Assembly: GCA_028868305.1 (NCBI GenBank)
Contig: JAGWUS010000002.1
Location: 1 to 64,000, forward strand
DNA length: 64,000 nucleotides
Origin: Burkholderiales bacterium
Lineage (GTDB): Bacteria > Pseudomonadota > Gammaproteobacteria > Burkholderiales > Burkholderiaceae_C
Direction of reading: 5' to 3'
This document shows, one piece after another, positions 46,920 to 55,389 of this stretch; the stretch's first letter is position 1; the number at the start of each line of letters is the position of its first letter. The translations under genes and the position numbers were made by a program. Below the pieces are notes generated by a model. It was not told the origin of the DNA, did not search any database, and saw only the letters and a list, made by a program, of their open reading frames with translations.

Positions 46920-48380
46920 ATGATCTCTCGCGAACCCACTATCGAACGGCTGGCGACGGCCAAGTCCCTGCTTCTGACGCCCTTTGGGCTGGACGAGTCC
47001 CACCTGACCCGGGCGCTGAACGAAATCCGCGCTCACCGGGTGGACGAGGCCGACCTGTATTTCCAGTACACCCGCAGCGAGGGCTGGAGTCTGGAGGAAG
47101 GCATCGTCAAAACCGGGTCCTTCAGCATTGACCAGGGCGTGGGCGTGCGTGCGGTGAGCGGCGAGAAGACGGCGTTTGCCTACTCGGATGACATTTCGGA
47201 GGCATCGCTGCTGGATGCAGCCCGCACTGTGCGGTCCATTGCATCGGCAGCCCAGGCAGGACGTGCAAAATCAGCTGCTAAAAAGATAGCAGTTGGTCGC
47301 CGGCTGTACCCTGACACCGACCCGATTTCCACGCTGGACAGCACCACCAAGGTGGCCTTGCTGGGTAAGGTCGAAAAGCTTGCCCGCGCCAAGGACCCGC
47401 GCGTCATCCAGGTGATGGCGGGCCTTGCCAGCGAATACGACGTGGTGTTGGTGGCGCGGGCGGATGGCACCCTGGCTGCCGATGTGCGCCCGCTGGTCCG
47501 CCTGTCGGTGACGGTCATCGCCGAGCAGAAGGGCCGCCGTGAGGTGGGGTCCAGTGGCGGCGGTGGCCGGTTTGGCCTAGCCTATTTCAGCGATGCCCAA
47601 ATTGAAGAGTATGTGGACTTGGCGGTGCATGCCGCACTGACCAATCTGGAGGCCCGTCCAGCACCCGCTGGCGAGATGACCGTCGTTCTGGGCTCGGGCT
47701 GGCCCGGCATCCTGTTGCACGAAGCCATTGGCCACGGGCTGGAAGGCGACTTCAACCGCAAGGGCAGCAGCGCGTTCAGCGGTCGCATCGGCCAGCGCGT
47801 GGCGGCCAAAGGCGTGACGGTGCTGGATGACGGCACCATTGCGGACCGTCGCGGCTCACTCAATGTGGACGACGAAGGCAATGCCAGCCAGCGCAATGTG
47901 CTGATTGAAGACGGCATTCTGAAGGGCTACATTCAGGACGCGATGAACGCACGCCTGATGGGCGTGGCCCCCACCGGCAATGGCCGGCGCGAAAGCTATG
48001 CCCACGTGCCGATGCCGCGCATGACCAACACCTATATGCTCGGTGGTGACAAGGACCCGGCAGAAATCATCGCCAGCATCAAGAAGGGTCTGTACGCCCC
48101 CAACTTCGGTGGCGGCCAGGTGGACATCACCTCCGGCAAGTTTGTGTTCTCGGCGAGCGAAGCCTACTGGGTGGAAAACGGCAAGGTGCTGTACCCGGTC
48201 AAGGGCGCCACTATCATCGGTAGTGGCCCGGAGTGCCTCAAGCGCGTTGCCATGATTGGCAATGACATGAAGCTTGATCCCGGCGTGGGCACCTGCGGTA
48301 AAGAGGGCCAGAGCGTGCCGGTGGGAGTCGGGCAGCCAACCTTGCGCATGGACGGTCTGACGGTGGGCGGAACCGCCTGA
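46920..48380 (+). CDS. tldD: Metalloprotease TldD
   Basis: A 486-residue zinc metalloprotease; with TldE (PmbA) it matures modified peptides and degrades unfolded peptides. The zinc site is HEAIGHGLEGDF (residues about 263-274), with GTIADRRGSLNVDDEGN and GGQVDITSGKFVFSASEAY also typical. It starts 9 bases after the dehydrogenase stop. Residues about 115-126 (GRAKSAAKKIAVG) look like a short, decayed family 1 repeat. No tldE is in the window. Confidence 0.94.
   Translation: MISREPTIERLATAKSLLLTPFGLDESHLTRALNEIRAHRVDEADLYFQYTRSEGWSLEEGIVKTGSFSIDQGVGVRAVSGEKTAFAYSDDISEASLLDAARTVRSIASAAQAGRAKSAAKKIAVGRRLYPDTDPISTLDSTTKVALLGKVEKLARAKDPRVIQVMAGLASEYDVVLVARADGTLAADVRPLVRLSVTVIAEQKGRREVGSSGGGGRFGLAYFSDAQIEEYVDLAVHAALTNLEARPAPAGEMTVVLGSGWPGILLHEAIGHGLEGDFNRKGSSAFSGRIGQRVAAKGVTVLDDGTIADRRGSLNVDDEGNASQRNVLIEDGILKGYIQDAMNARLMGVAPTGNGRRESYAHVPMPRMTNTYMLGGDKDPAEIIASIKKGLYAPNFGGGQVDITSGKFVFSASEAYWVENGKVLYPVKGATIIGSGPECLKRVAMIGNDMKLDPGVGTCGKEGQSVPVGVGQPTLRMDGLTVGGTA
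47263..47296 (-). repeat. Short decayed family 1 repeat inside tldD
   Basis: On the minus strand GCTATCTTTTTAGCAGCTGA, then TTTTGCA, resembles the 5' half of family 1. Only about 34 bases can be aligned, so chance similarity is possible. Confidence 0.35.
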
Positions 48381-48411
48381 GCGGCCTTGTCAGCCTGCTG
48401 TTTTAAACCTG

Positions 48412-48420
48412 TGCTACATT
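48412..48420 (+). promoter_or_regulatory. Candidate extended -10 promoter for the aroG leader
   Basis: TGCTACATT has the TGn-extended -10 form (TACATT at 48415-48420). A weak -35-like TTGTCA is at 48387-48392, too far for normal spacing. If correct, transcription would start close to the leader peptide ATG at 48428, so that the leader would be nearly leaderless; no ribosome site is visible before it. Confidence 0.35.
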
Positions 48421-48427
48421 GACACGC

Positions 48428-48496
48428 ATGAAGTCAGCCGTTTTCTTTTTTAGCTATTTTTGGTTCTCACGCGCATCCGGCGGTCGAGAGATCTGA
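48428..48496 (+). CDS. Aromatic amino acid leader peptide for DAHP synthase
   Basis: A 22-codon frame coding MKSAVFFFSYFWFSRASGGR and two more residues, stop at 48494-48496. Residues 6-13 are Phe-Phe-Phe-Ser-Tyr-Phe-Trp-Phe, so five Phe, one Tyr and one Trp are in a short run, like known pheA and trp leaders. CCGGCGGT at 48477-48484, inside the frame, repeats the 3' arm of the downstream terminator and can pair with its 5' arm (48533-48540). A ribosome stalled on the aromatic codons would leave it free to form an antiterminator; a ribosome at the stop codon would cover it. This is attenuation logic read from sequence alone. Confidence 0.85.
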   Translation: MKSAVFFFSYFWFSRASGGREI

Positions 48497-48533
48497 ACGT
48501 ACCTAAAAGAAACGTCCTGAATCTTCCCAAAAA

Positions 48534-48559
48534 CCGCCGGCTTCCCCGGCGGTTTTTTT
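48534..48559 (+). terminator. Attenuator terminator before aroG
   Basis: CCGCCGG (48534-48540), loop CTTCC, CCGGCGG (48546-48552), then seven T (48553-48559). It stands between the leader stop codon and the aroG start and is preceded by A residues that extend the stem. The 5' arm can instead pair with 48477-48484 in the leader. Confidence 0.9.
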
Positions 48560-48601
48560 ATGCCCCTTTCCACTTCAACTTTGACCTTAGGAGCCATCAA
48601 C

Positions 48602-49732
48602 ATGACAGCAAAAGCCTCTGCAACCGGTGACTGGTACGGGAAAGACCATCCCGCAGACCGCACCAGCAAAACCGACGACGCACGTATCAAGGACATCACC
48701 GTGTTGCCACCTCCTGAGCACCTCATGCGCTTTTTCCCCATCCGCGGCACCGCGGTGGAGAACCTGATCGCGGACACGCGCAAGCACATTCACCACATCA
48801 TGGGTGGCAAGGACGACCGCCTGCTGGTCATCATTGGCCCATGCTCCATCCACGACCCCGCCGCTGCGCTGGACTATGCCCGCCGCCTCAAAGAACAGCG
48901 CGAAAAGTACAAGGACACGCTGGAAATTGTGATGCGCGTGTACTTCGAGAAGCCACGCACCACCGTGGGCTGGAAGGGCCTGATCAACGACCCCTACCTG
49001 GACGAGACCTTCCGCATTGACGAAGGCCTGCGCATTGCGCGCCAACTGCTGATTGAAATCAACCGCCTGGGCCTGCCCGCTGGCAGCGAGTTTCTGGACG
49101 TGATTTCCCCGCAGTACCTGGGAGATCTGATTTCCTGGGGCGCCATTGGCGCGCGCACCACCGAGAGCCAGGTGCACCGCGAGCTGGCCTCCGGCATCTC
49201 CGCACCCATCGGCTTCAAGAACGGTACCGATGGCAATATCAAGATCGCCACCGATGCCATTCAGGCGGCAGCGGGTGGACACCATTTCCTGTCAGTGCAC
49301 AAAAATGGCCAGGTGGCAATCGTGCAAACCAATGGCAACCCGGACTGCCACGTGATCCTGCGCGGCGGCAAGGCGCCCAATTACGATACGGCCAGTGTGG
49401 CGGCTGCCTGTGCCGATCTGGCCAAGGCCAAACTGCATGAAACTCTGATGGTGGATTGCAGCCACGCCAACAGCAGCAAGCAGCACGAGAAGCAACTGGA
49501 TGTGGCAAAGGACATTGCCGCACAGATTGCGGGTGGTTCTAAAAGGGTATTTGGTGTGATGGTGGAAAGCCACCTCAACGCCGGTGCCCAGAAATTCACC
49601 CCCGGCAAGGACGACGCGACCCAACTGGAGTACGGCAAGAGCATCACCGACGCCTGCCTGGGCTGGGACGACTCATTGGCTTCGTTGGACGTGCTGTCGC
49701 AAGCCGTGCAGGCGCGTCGTAAACGCAAGTAG
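48602..49732 (+). CDS. aroG: 3-deoxy-7-phosphoheptulonate (DAHP) synthase, AroG type
   Basis: A 376-residue class I DAHP synthase, first enzyme of the shikimate pathway (PEP plus erythrose 4-phosphate). Conserved blocks are LLVIIGPCSIHDPAAALDYA, MRVYFEKPRTTVGWKGLIND, RTTESQVHRELASG, GFKNGTDG and VDCSHANSSKQ. The ATG at 48602 follows GGAG in a good position (about 48588-48594) and gives the family N-terminus. It is transcribed through an attenuator with an aromatic leader peptide. Which of Phe, Tyr or Trp also inhibits the enzyme cannot be read here. Confidence 0.94.
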   Translation: MTAKASATGDWYGKDHPADRTSKTDDARIKDITVLPPPEHLMRFFPIRGTAVENLIADTRKHIHHIMGGKDDRLLVIIGPCSIHDPAAALDYARRLKEQREKYKDTLEIVMRVYFEKPRTTVGWKGLINDPYLDETFRIDEGLRIARQLLIEINRLGLPAGSEFLDVISPQYLGDLISWGAIGARTTESQVHRELASGISAPIGFKNGTDGNIKIATDAIQAAAGGHHFLSVHKNGQVAIVQTNGNPDCHVILRGGKAPNYDTASVAAACADLAKAKLHETLMVDCSHANSSKQHEKQLDVAKDIAAQIAGGSKRVFGVMVESHLNAGAQKFTPGKDDATQLEYGKSITDACLGWDDSLASLDVLSQAVQARRKRK

Positions 49733-49752
49733 CAGGCGGCGACGGGTGGGCG

Positions 49753-51231
49753 TTAGACGCCCTCGAGCAAGGCAAGCAGCTTGGCGTGGATGCCACCAAA
49801 TCCGCCATTGCTCATGCACAAAATATGGTCACCTGGCCGCGCCTGCGCCACCACCTGCTGCGCCAGCAGTTCAACGCTGCTGGCGACGGACGCTTTGGTG
49901 CCCAGCGGGGCCAGCGCTTCCGATGCGTCCCAGCCCAGGCCGCCCGTGTGGCAGAAAGCCAGGTCTGCTTCTTCCAGACTCCATGGGAGCTGCGCTTTTA
50001 TGGCCCCAAGTTTCATGGTGTTGGAGCGCGGTTCAAACACCGCCAGGATGCGTGCCGTGCCCACCTTGCGCCGCAAGCCGTTGATGGTGGTGCGAATGGC
50101 GGTGGGATGGTGGGCAAAGTCGTCGTACACGGTGACGGGTGCCGAGGTGGCTCGCCCGCCAAGCACCACTTGCCCACGGACCTCCATGCGCCGCTTGACG
50201 TTCTCGAAGGTCGCCAGCGCCTGTGCGGCCACCGCGGGAGCCACGCCAACGTGTTCTGCCGCAGCGATGGCGGCCAACGCATTGAGTTGGTTGTGCACCC
50301 CGCTCAGCGTCCATTGCACACGTGCAACCGGTGTACCGCGGTAAAGCACGCTGAAGTCGTGTGGATCACCCAAGGCGGTGAAATCGCTGACCGCCGCACC
50401 AAAACTGCGGGTTTCGCTCCACAGGCCCTGGTGCAGTACCCGGGCCAGGCTTTCTTCCAGCCCGTTGACGACGACGCGGCCAGTGCGGGGCACGGTGCGC
50501 ACCAGGTGGTGAAACTGGCGTTCGATCGCGGCCAGGTCATCAAAAATGTCGGCGTGGTCAAACTCCAGATTGTTGAGTACGGCAGTGCGGGGCCGGTAGT
50601 GCACAAACTTGCTGCGTTTGTCAAAAAAGGCGGTGTCGTATTCGTCGGCTTCAATCACGAACAGAGGGCGGTGGGGCGGCACTGGGCTCTGCTCCGTGTC
50701 CCCCGCCCGCGTTGCGGGCTCCTCCTTTACCTGCGCAGAACCCAGTGCCGCCCCTCCGCCCAGGCGCGCGGAGACGCCGAAATTCATGGGGACACCGCCG
50801 ACCAGAAAACCGGGTTGCAAACCCGCGCATTCCAGAATCCAGGCCAGCATCGCTGTAGTGGTGGTTTTGCCATGGGTGCCGGCAACAGCCAGCACGTGGC
50901 GACCCTGCAGCACATGCTCGGCCAGCCACTGGGGGCCGCTGGTGTAGGGCGCTCCGGCGTCCAGGATGGCTTCCATCAGCGGAAATTTGGGGTTGCCATC
51001 GGTCAGATGGGCGCGGCTGACCACGTTGCCGACCACATACATGTCGGGTTGCAACGCCATCTGCTCCGCACCAAAGCCTTCAATCAGTTCGATGCCCAGC
51101 GCCCGCAACTGGTCGCTCATGGGAGGGTAAACACTGGCATCGCAGCCGGTAACTGTGTGACCTGCCTCGCGGGCCAGGGCAGCCAGTCCACCCATGAAGG
51201 TGCCGCAGATGCCGATAATATGTATGTGCAT
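49753..51231 (-). CDS. mpl: Muropeptide recycling ligase Mpl
   Basis: A 492-residue Mur ligase that joins the recycled tripeptide L-Ala-D-Glu-mDAP to UDP-MurNAc. It starts HIHIIGICGTFMGGLAALAR, unlike MurC, and has the ATP loop [16 protein letters not shown] and YDDFAHHPTAI. Residues about 158-186 (GGAALGSAQVKEEPATRAGD and after) are an in-frame hairpin insert not usual for Mpl. It is convergent with aroG, 20 bases apart, with no terminator between them. With ampD and mDAP-type murE it completes a wall recycling route. Confidence 0.94.
   Translation of the reverse strand: MHIHIIGICGTFMGGLAALAREAGHTVTGCDASVYPPMSDQLRALGIELIEGFGAEQMALQPDMYVVGNVVSRAHLTDGNPKFPLMEAILDAGAPYTSGPQWLAEHVLQGRHVLAVAGTHGKTTTTAMLAWILECAGLQPGFLVGGVPMNFGVSARLGGGAALGSAQVKEEPATRAGDTEQSPVPPHRPLFVIEADEYDTAFFDKRSKFVHYRPRTAVLNNLEFDHADIFDDLAAIERQFHHLVRTVPRTGRVVVNGLEESLARVLHQGLWSETRSFGAAVSDFTALGDPHDFSVLYRGTPVARVQWTLSGVHNQLNALAAIAAAEHVGVAPAVAAQALATFENVKRRMEVRGQVVLGGRATSAPVTVYDDFAHHPTAIRTTINGLRRKVGTARILAVFEPRSNTMKLGAIKAQLPWSLEEADLAFCHTGGLGWDASEALAPLGTKASVASSVELLAQQVVAQARPGDHILCMSNGGFGGIHAKLLALLEGV
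50675..50752. repeat. 78-base inverted-repeat insert inside mpl (family 3)
   Basis: GGCGGCACTGGGCTCTGC (50675-50692) and GCAGAACCCAGTGCCGCC (50735-50752) are inverted copies with one mismatch in 18. A second perfect hairpin GCCCGC-GTT-GCGGGC lies between them (50705-50719). The element keeps the frame and its length is a multiple of three. Confidence 0.8.
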
Positions 51232-51238
51232 GTGGGTA

Positions 51239-51292
51239 TTTTAAGGCTCCAGCCCACGCTCTACGTGCACAGGTAGCTATCAAAAGTGAAGC
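51239..51292 (-). repeat. Dispersed repeat family 1 upstream of mpl
   Basis: On the minus strand CTTTTGATAGCTACCTGTGC is followed by GTGGGCTGGAGCCTTAAAAT, again the family 1 order. It fills the gap between the divergent mpl and the gene at 51304 and must contain or overlap their promoters. Confidence 0.65.
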
Positions 51293-51303
51293 AAAATGTG
51301 ACC

Positions 51304-51897
51304 ATGGATGCATTGAAGGAAGAAGTCGCCGCGACCGCCGCCCGCCTGGTGGTGGAAGAGGGACTGGAATATGGCGCGGCCAAGCGACGGGCCGTCAAAC
51401 AGCTGGGGCTGTCGGCGCGCGGAGGCTTGCCCGACAACGACCAGGTTGAAGCGGCTGTGCGCGAATACATCGCACTGTTTTGTGCGGACACCCAGCCGGT
51501 CGAGTTGTGTGCGCTGCGCGAAGTTGCGCTGCAATGGATGGAGCGCCTCGAGCGTTTTCGTCCGCATCTTGCCGGTGCGGTGTGGCACGGCACGGCAACG
51601 CGGCTGTCCGATATTTACCTGCAACTGTTCTGCGATGACCCGAAATCGGCCGAAATAGGGCTCATTGACATGGGGGTTCGCTTTGACGCGACCACGGTCA
51701 CCGGATTCCAGGGCGAACCGGTCGATGCCCTGAGTGTGCATGTTCGCGTTCCCGCATTGGGGGAGTCTGTGGGTTTGCACCTGATGGTGTATGACTTTGA
51801 CGACCTGCGCGGTGCCCTCAAGCCGGATGGCCAGGGCCGCCGCCCCAGGGGCGACCTGGCGGCCGTGCGTGCTTTGTTGCATGATGGCGGACCATGA
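51304..51897 (+). CDS. Conserved hypothetical protein beside mpl
   Basis: A 197-residue soluble protein. The N-terminus (ATAARLVVEEGLEYGAAKRR) is helical; the rest (AGAVWHGTATRLSDIYLQLF, then PVDALSVHVRVPALGESVGL) has a weak resemblance to nucleotidyltransferase-fold proteins. I do not assign a function. The ATG at 51304 is chosen because the extra six codons back to a GTG at 51286 lie partly in a dispersed repeat. Its stop overlaps the TlpA-like start as ATGA, so the two are co-translated. Confidence 0.7.
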   Translation: MDALKEEVAATAARLVVEEGLEYGAAKRRAVKQLGLSARGGLPDNDQVEAAVREYIALFCADTQPVELCALREVALQWMERLERFRPHLAGAVWHGTATRLSDIYLQLFCDDPKSAEIGLIDMGVRFDATTVTGFQGEPVDALSVHVRVPALGESVGLHLMVYDFDDLRGALKPDGQGRRPRGDLAAVRALLHDGGP

Positions 51898-52466
51898 CGA
51901 CTAACAAGCAAGCTGACACGTCTCAAGACAACCCTGATCCCACGCCACGCCGTGTCATGCTGGCCGCAGCTGTGGCTGCGACCCTGGCGGGCTTGGCTGT
52001 GGCCAGGTGGCGCGCGCAGGATGCAGTGCCGGCACCCAATCCGGGGGCGCCCATAGATGGCTTCTGGGCATTGCAATGGGATGCGCCACAGGGTGGGCAC
52101 GTGAGATTGGTTGATTTTCAGGGGCGACCTTTGATCATCAACTTCTGGGCCACCTGGTGCCCTCCCTGTGTTGAAGAATTGCCGCTTATTGATGCTTTTT
52201 TCATGAAAAACAAGGCTAACGGCTGGCAAGTTATCGGATTGGCGGTGGATAAACTCTCTGCAGTGCAAGCCTTCCTGCAAAAAATGCCACTGCATTTTCC
52301 TGTTGGATTGGCGGGTCTGTCGGGGACAGAGCTGGGGCGGGGGTTGGGAAATTTGGCCGGCGGCCTTCCATTTACCATCCTGTTGGCTGCTGATGGTCGC
52401 GTGATACAGCGAAAAATGGGAAAGTTAACACCTGCCGACCTCGATACTTGGGCTGCATTAAAATAG
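51894..52466 (+). CDS. TlpA-like membrane-anchored thioredoxin
   Basis: A 190-residue thiol-disulfide protein. One N-terminal anchor (RRVMLAAAVAATLAGLAVAR) is followed by a thioredoxin fold with the active site FWATWCPPCVEELPLIDAFF and a cis-Pro region GGLPFTILLAADG. Such proteins reduce disulfides in the periplasm, for example during cytochrome c maturation. It overlaps the hypothetical gene by 4 bases; the 171-base gap that follows has two weak hairpins without T runs. Confidence 0.88.
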   Translation: MTTNKQADTSQDNPDPTPRRVMLAAAVAATLAGLAVARWRAQDAVPAPNPGAPIDGFWALQWDAPQGGHVRLVDFQGRPLIINFWATWCPPCVEELPLIDAFFMKNKANGWQVIGLAVDKLSAVQAFLQKMPLHFPVGLAGLSGTELGRGLGNLAGGLPFTILLAADGRVIQRKMGKLTPADLDTWAALK

Positions 52467-52637
52467 GCAATATGGGCTGTCCGTCTGTATACGGAACAAG
52501 CTCGGGAAGCAGGTGCTTGTTTCCTGGTTGTCGGAAGTATTTATCAATATTTAACCGAAATTAAATATATTTTCCGTCTGATAGGTGAGTTTTGCTGTAA
52601 ATTCGCCGCTTGAATTACGACGGTTGTTGGAGACTTC

Positions 52638-53099
52638 ATGGACTTACGCAAACTCAAAACCCTGATCGACCTGGTATCAGATTCCAATGTGTCTGAGCTG
52701 GAAATTACCGAAGCGGAAGGCAAGGTACGCATTGTCAAAGGTGGCGGTGCTCTGGTGCAAGGCTATGCACCTCCCCCGGTGTATGCGCAGCCGGTTGCTG
52801 CCCCCCCTGCAGCCCCTGCTCCGGCAGCCGCCGCAGCGGCTCCGGTGGTGGAAGCCGTAGCAGAAGGCCACACCCTCAAGTCGCCCATGGTTGGTACGTT
52901 CTACCAAGCGTCGTCACCCGGCGCCAAGCCCTTTGTCGAGGTGGGTGATTCCATCAAAGTCGGTGAGACCATCTGCATTATTGAAGCGATGAAGATCCTC
53001 AACGAGATTGAAGCAGACAAGTCCGGCACGGTGACGCGAATTTTGTGCGAAAACGGGCAAGCCGTAGAGTACGGACAACCCCTGTTCATCATCGAATAA
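52638..53099 (+). CDS. accB: Biotin carboxyl carrier protein of acetyl-CoA carboxylase
   Basis: A 153-residue carrier. The biotin lysine is in [15 protein letters not shown] near residue 119. The N-terminal [18 protein letters not shown] is typical, and an Ala/Pro linker (residues about 46-72) separates the two. The start has GGAG at 52628-52631. The upstream 171 bases are AT-rich and should hold the promoter. In many proteobacteria aroQ lies directly before accB; here it is absent. Confidence 0.95.
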   Translation: MDLRKLKTLIDLVSDSNVSELEITEAEGKVRIVKGGGALVQGYAPPPVYAQPVAAPPAAPAPAAAAAAPVVEAVAEGHTLKSPMVGTFYQASSPGAKPFVEVGDSIKVGETICIIEAMKILNEIEADKSGTVTRILCENGQAVEYGQPLFIIE

Positions 53100-53116
53100 A
53101 CCAGCGCACGCAGCCC

Positions 53117-54466
53117 ATGTTCAAAAAAATCCTGGTCGCCAACCGTGGCGAGATTGCTCTGCGAATCCAGCGTGCCTGCCGCGAGTTGGGCGTCAAGGCG
53201 GTGATGGTGTATTCCGAGGCAGACCGCGACGCCAAATATGTGAAACTGGCCGAAGAGGCGGTTTGCATTGGCCCGGCACCCTCTGGTCAGAGCTATCTCA
53301 ACATGCCAGCCATCATATCTGCGGCGGAAGTCACGGATGCAGAGGCGATCCACCCCGGATATGGCTTTCTCAGCGAGAACGCCGACTTCGCCGAGCGGGT
53401 GGAAAAGAGCGGGTTCCAGTTCATCGGGCCTACCCCGGAGTCCATCCGCATCATGGGCGATAAGGTGTCTGCCAAGCAGGCCATGATCCGCGCTGGTGTG
53501 CCTTGCGTGCCGGGCTCCGAGGGCGAATTGCCGGACGATCCGGTACTGATTCGCCGTATTGCCAAGGCCATTGGTTATCCGGTCATCATCAAGGCTGCCG
53601 GCGGCGGCGGCGGGCGCGGCATGCGTGTGGTGCACACCGAAGCGGCCCTCGTCAACGCTGTGGCCATGACCAAGGCAGAGGCTGGCGCGGCGTTTAACAA
53701 TCCGGCGGTTTACATGGAGAAATTTCTCCAGAACCCCCGCCATATTGAAATTCAGATCATTGCCGACAAGCACAAGAATGCGGTGTACTTGGGGGAGCGC
53801 GATTGCTCCATGCAGCGCCGTCACCAGAAGATTCTGGAGGAGTCGCCAGCACCGGGTATCAATCGCAAACTGATTGAGCGCATTGGTGAGCGCTGTGTGG
53901 CGGCGTGCAAGAAGATCGGTTACCGCGGCGCTGGCACATTTGAGTTCCTGTATGAAGATGGCGAGTTTTACTTCATCGAGATGAACACGCGTGTCCAGGT
54001 AGAGCACCCGGTGACTGAAATGGTGACTGGCATCGATATCGTCAGAACCCAGATCATGGTCGCCGCCGGTGAGAAACTACCGTTCACTCAGCGCCAGATC
54101 GCGGTGCATGGACATGCCATCGAGTGCCGTGTGAATGCAGAAGATCCCTACAAATTCACCCCGTCGCCTGGTCGCGTGACCATGTGGCATGCGCCCGGTG
54201 GTCCAGGGGTGCGTGTGGACTCCCACGTATATACCAATTATTTTGTGCCGCCCAATTACGACTCCATGATCGGAAAAATCATCGTGCATGGGGATACCCG
54301 TGAACAGGCGTTGGCACGCATGTGCACCGCGCTGGCAGAAACGGTGGTGGAGGGCATCAACACCAATATTCCGCTGCACCGTGAACTGATGGTGGACGCC
54401 AAGTTCATGGCCGGTGGTACCAATATCCACTACCTGGAACATTGGCTTGAGCAGCATAAACGCTGA
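53117..54466 (+). CDS. accC: Biotin carboxylase subunit of acetyl-CoA carboxylase
   Basis: A 449-residue ATP-grasp enzyme that carboxylates biotin on AccB. Blocks in order are [72 protein letters not shown] and [17 protein letters not shown]. The length is normal. The ATG at 53117, 17 bases after accB, gives the standard N-terminus; the frame extends upstream only inside accB. Confidence 0.97.
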   Translation: MFKKILVANRGEIALRIQRACRELGVKAVMVYSEADRDAKYVKLAEEAVCIGPAPSGQSYLNMPAIISAAEVTDAEAIHPGYGFLSENADFAERVEKSGFQFIGPTPESIRIMGDKVSAKQAMIRAGVPCVPGSEGELPDDPVLIRRIAKAIGYPVIIKAAGGGGGRGMRVVHTEAALVNAVAMTKAEAGAAFNNPAVYMEKFLQNPRHIEIQIIADKHKNAVYLGERDCSMQRRHQKILEESPAPGINRKLIERIGERCVAACKKIGYRGAGTFEFLYEDGEFYFIEMNTRVQVEHPVTEMVTGIDIVRTQIMVAAGEKLPFTQRQIAVHGHAIECRVNAEDPYKFTPSPGRVTMWHAPGGPGVRVDSHVYTNYFVPPNYDSMIGKIIVHGDTREQALARMCTALAETVVEGINTNIPLHRELMVDAKFMAGGTNIHYLEHWLEQHKR

Positions 54467-54477
54467 AAAGACGCTGC

Positions 54478-55356
54478 ATGTTTGAACTGCGCCTGATGTG
54501 CCCGGAGGACCGGGTTGAGACTGTGAGTGACGCACTGGATGCGCTGGACGCACTGAGTGTTAGCGTGGAAGACGCGGATGCCCAGACGGACGCAGAGCAG
54601 GCACTGTTTGGTGAACCTGGAATGCCGCCCCCCAAGGACGGCTGGCAACGTTCCCGTGTGATCGCCCTTTTTGCGGATGAATCGCTGGCGCAGGAAGCGT
54701 CTGACCTGCTGCAGGCACAGGATTTTTTTCCTGGCTGCCGAGTGCTCGATATTGCCGCTGTGCCGGATCAGGACTGGGTCCGGTTGACCCAGTCGCAGTT
54801 CGCACCGGTTGAGGTGACTGCAGATTTCTGGATCGTACCGACATGGCATGAGCCACCTGCCCAGGCGCGCCAGGTGATTCGGCTTGATCCGGGACTGGCC
54901 TTTGGAACGGGAACCCATCCGACCACCCGCATGTGCCTGCGCTGGATTGCTAGGCATTCTGCCCACGAACGTGTACTGGATTACGGTTGCGGTTCAGGCA
55001 TCCTGGCAATAGGTGCAGCCAAATACGGTGCGCGGGAAGTCGTTGCGGTGGATATCGATGCGGCGGCTGTTCAGGCGACCGCACTCAATGCCGTGGCCAA
55101 CGAAGTCCAACTGTACGCCGGTCTACCTGACAACGCTCAGGGTAAATTCAGTTTGGTGCTGGCCAACATTCTTGCAACGCCGCTCAAGGTGCTGGCGCCA
55201 CTGCTGTGTGCCCATGTGGCGCAAGGTGGCAATCTGGTGCTGGCTGGCATTCTGGCCCGTCAGGCCGATGAGCTTACAGACGCTTATGCCCCCTACTGCA
55301 AGCTGGCTGTTGCCGACAGCGAGGATGGCTGGATTCTGATGACTGCCACCCTCTAA
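54478..55356 (+). CDS. prmA: Ribosomal protein L11 methyltransferase PrmA
   Basis: A 292-residue SAM-dependent enzyme that trimethylates L11. The N-terminal substrate-binding part (MFELRLMCPEDRVETVSDAL) is followed by RLDPGLAFGTGTHPTTRMCL and the SAM motif VLDYGCGSGILAIGAAKYG. It starts 11 bases after accC, an arrangement common in betaproteobacteria. Confidence 0.95.
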   Translation: MFELRLMCPEDRVETVSDALDALDALSVSVEDADAQTDAEQALFGEPGMPPPKDGWQRSRVIALFADESLAQEASDLLQAQDFFPGCRVLDIAAVPDQDWVRLTQSQFAPVEVTADFWIVPTWHEPPAQARQVIRLDPGLAFGTGTHPTTRMCLRWIARHSAHERVLDYGCGSGILAIGAAKYGAREVVAVDIDAAAVQATALNAVANEVQLYAGLPDNAQGKFSLVLANILATPLKVLAPLLCAHVAQGGNLVLAGILARQADELTDAYAPYCKLAVADSEDGWILMTATL

Positions 55357-55389
55357 ATCGCGCCCGTCGGGTTCTACAATGCTCTCTAG

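Noticed and set aside
49786-51276. Plus-strand frame of 496 codons opposite mpl
   Set aside because: Shadow; Mpl motifs are clear on the minus strand.
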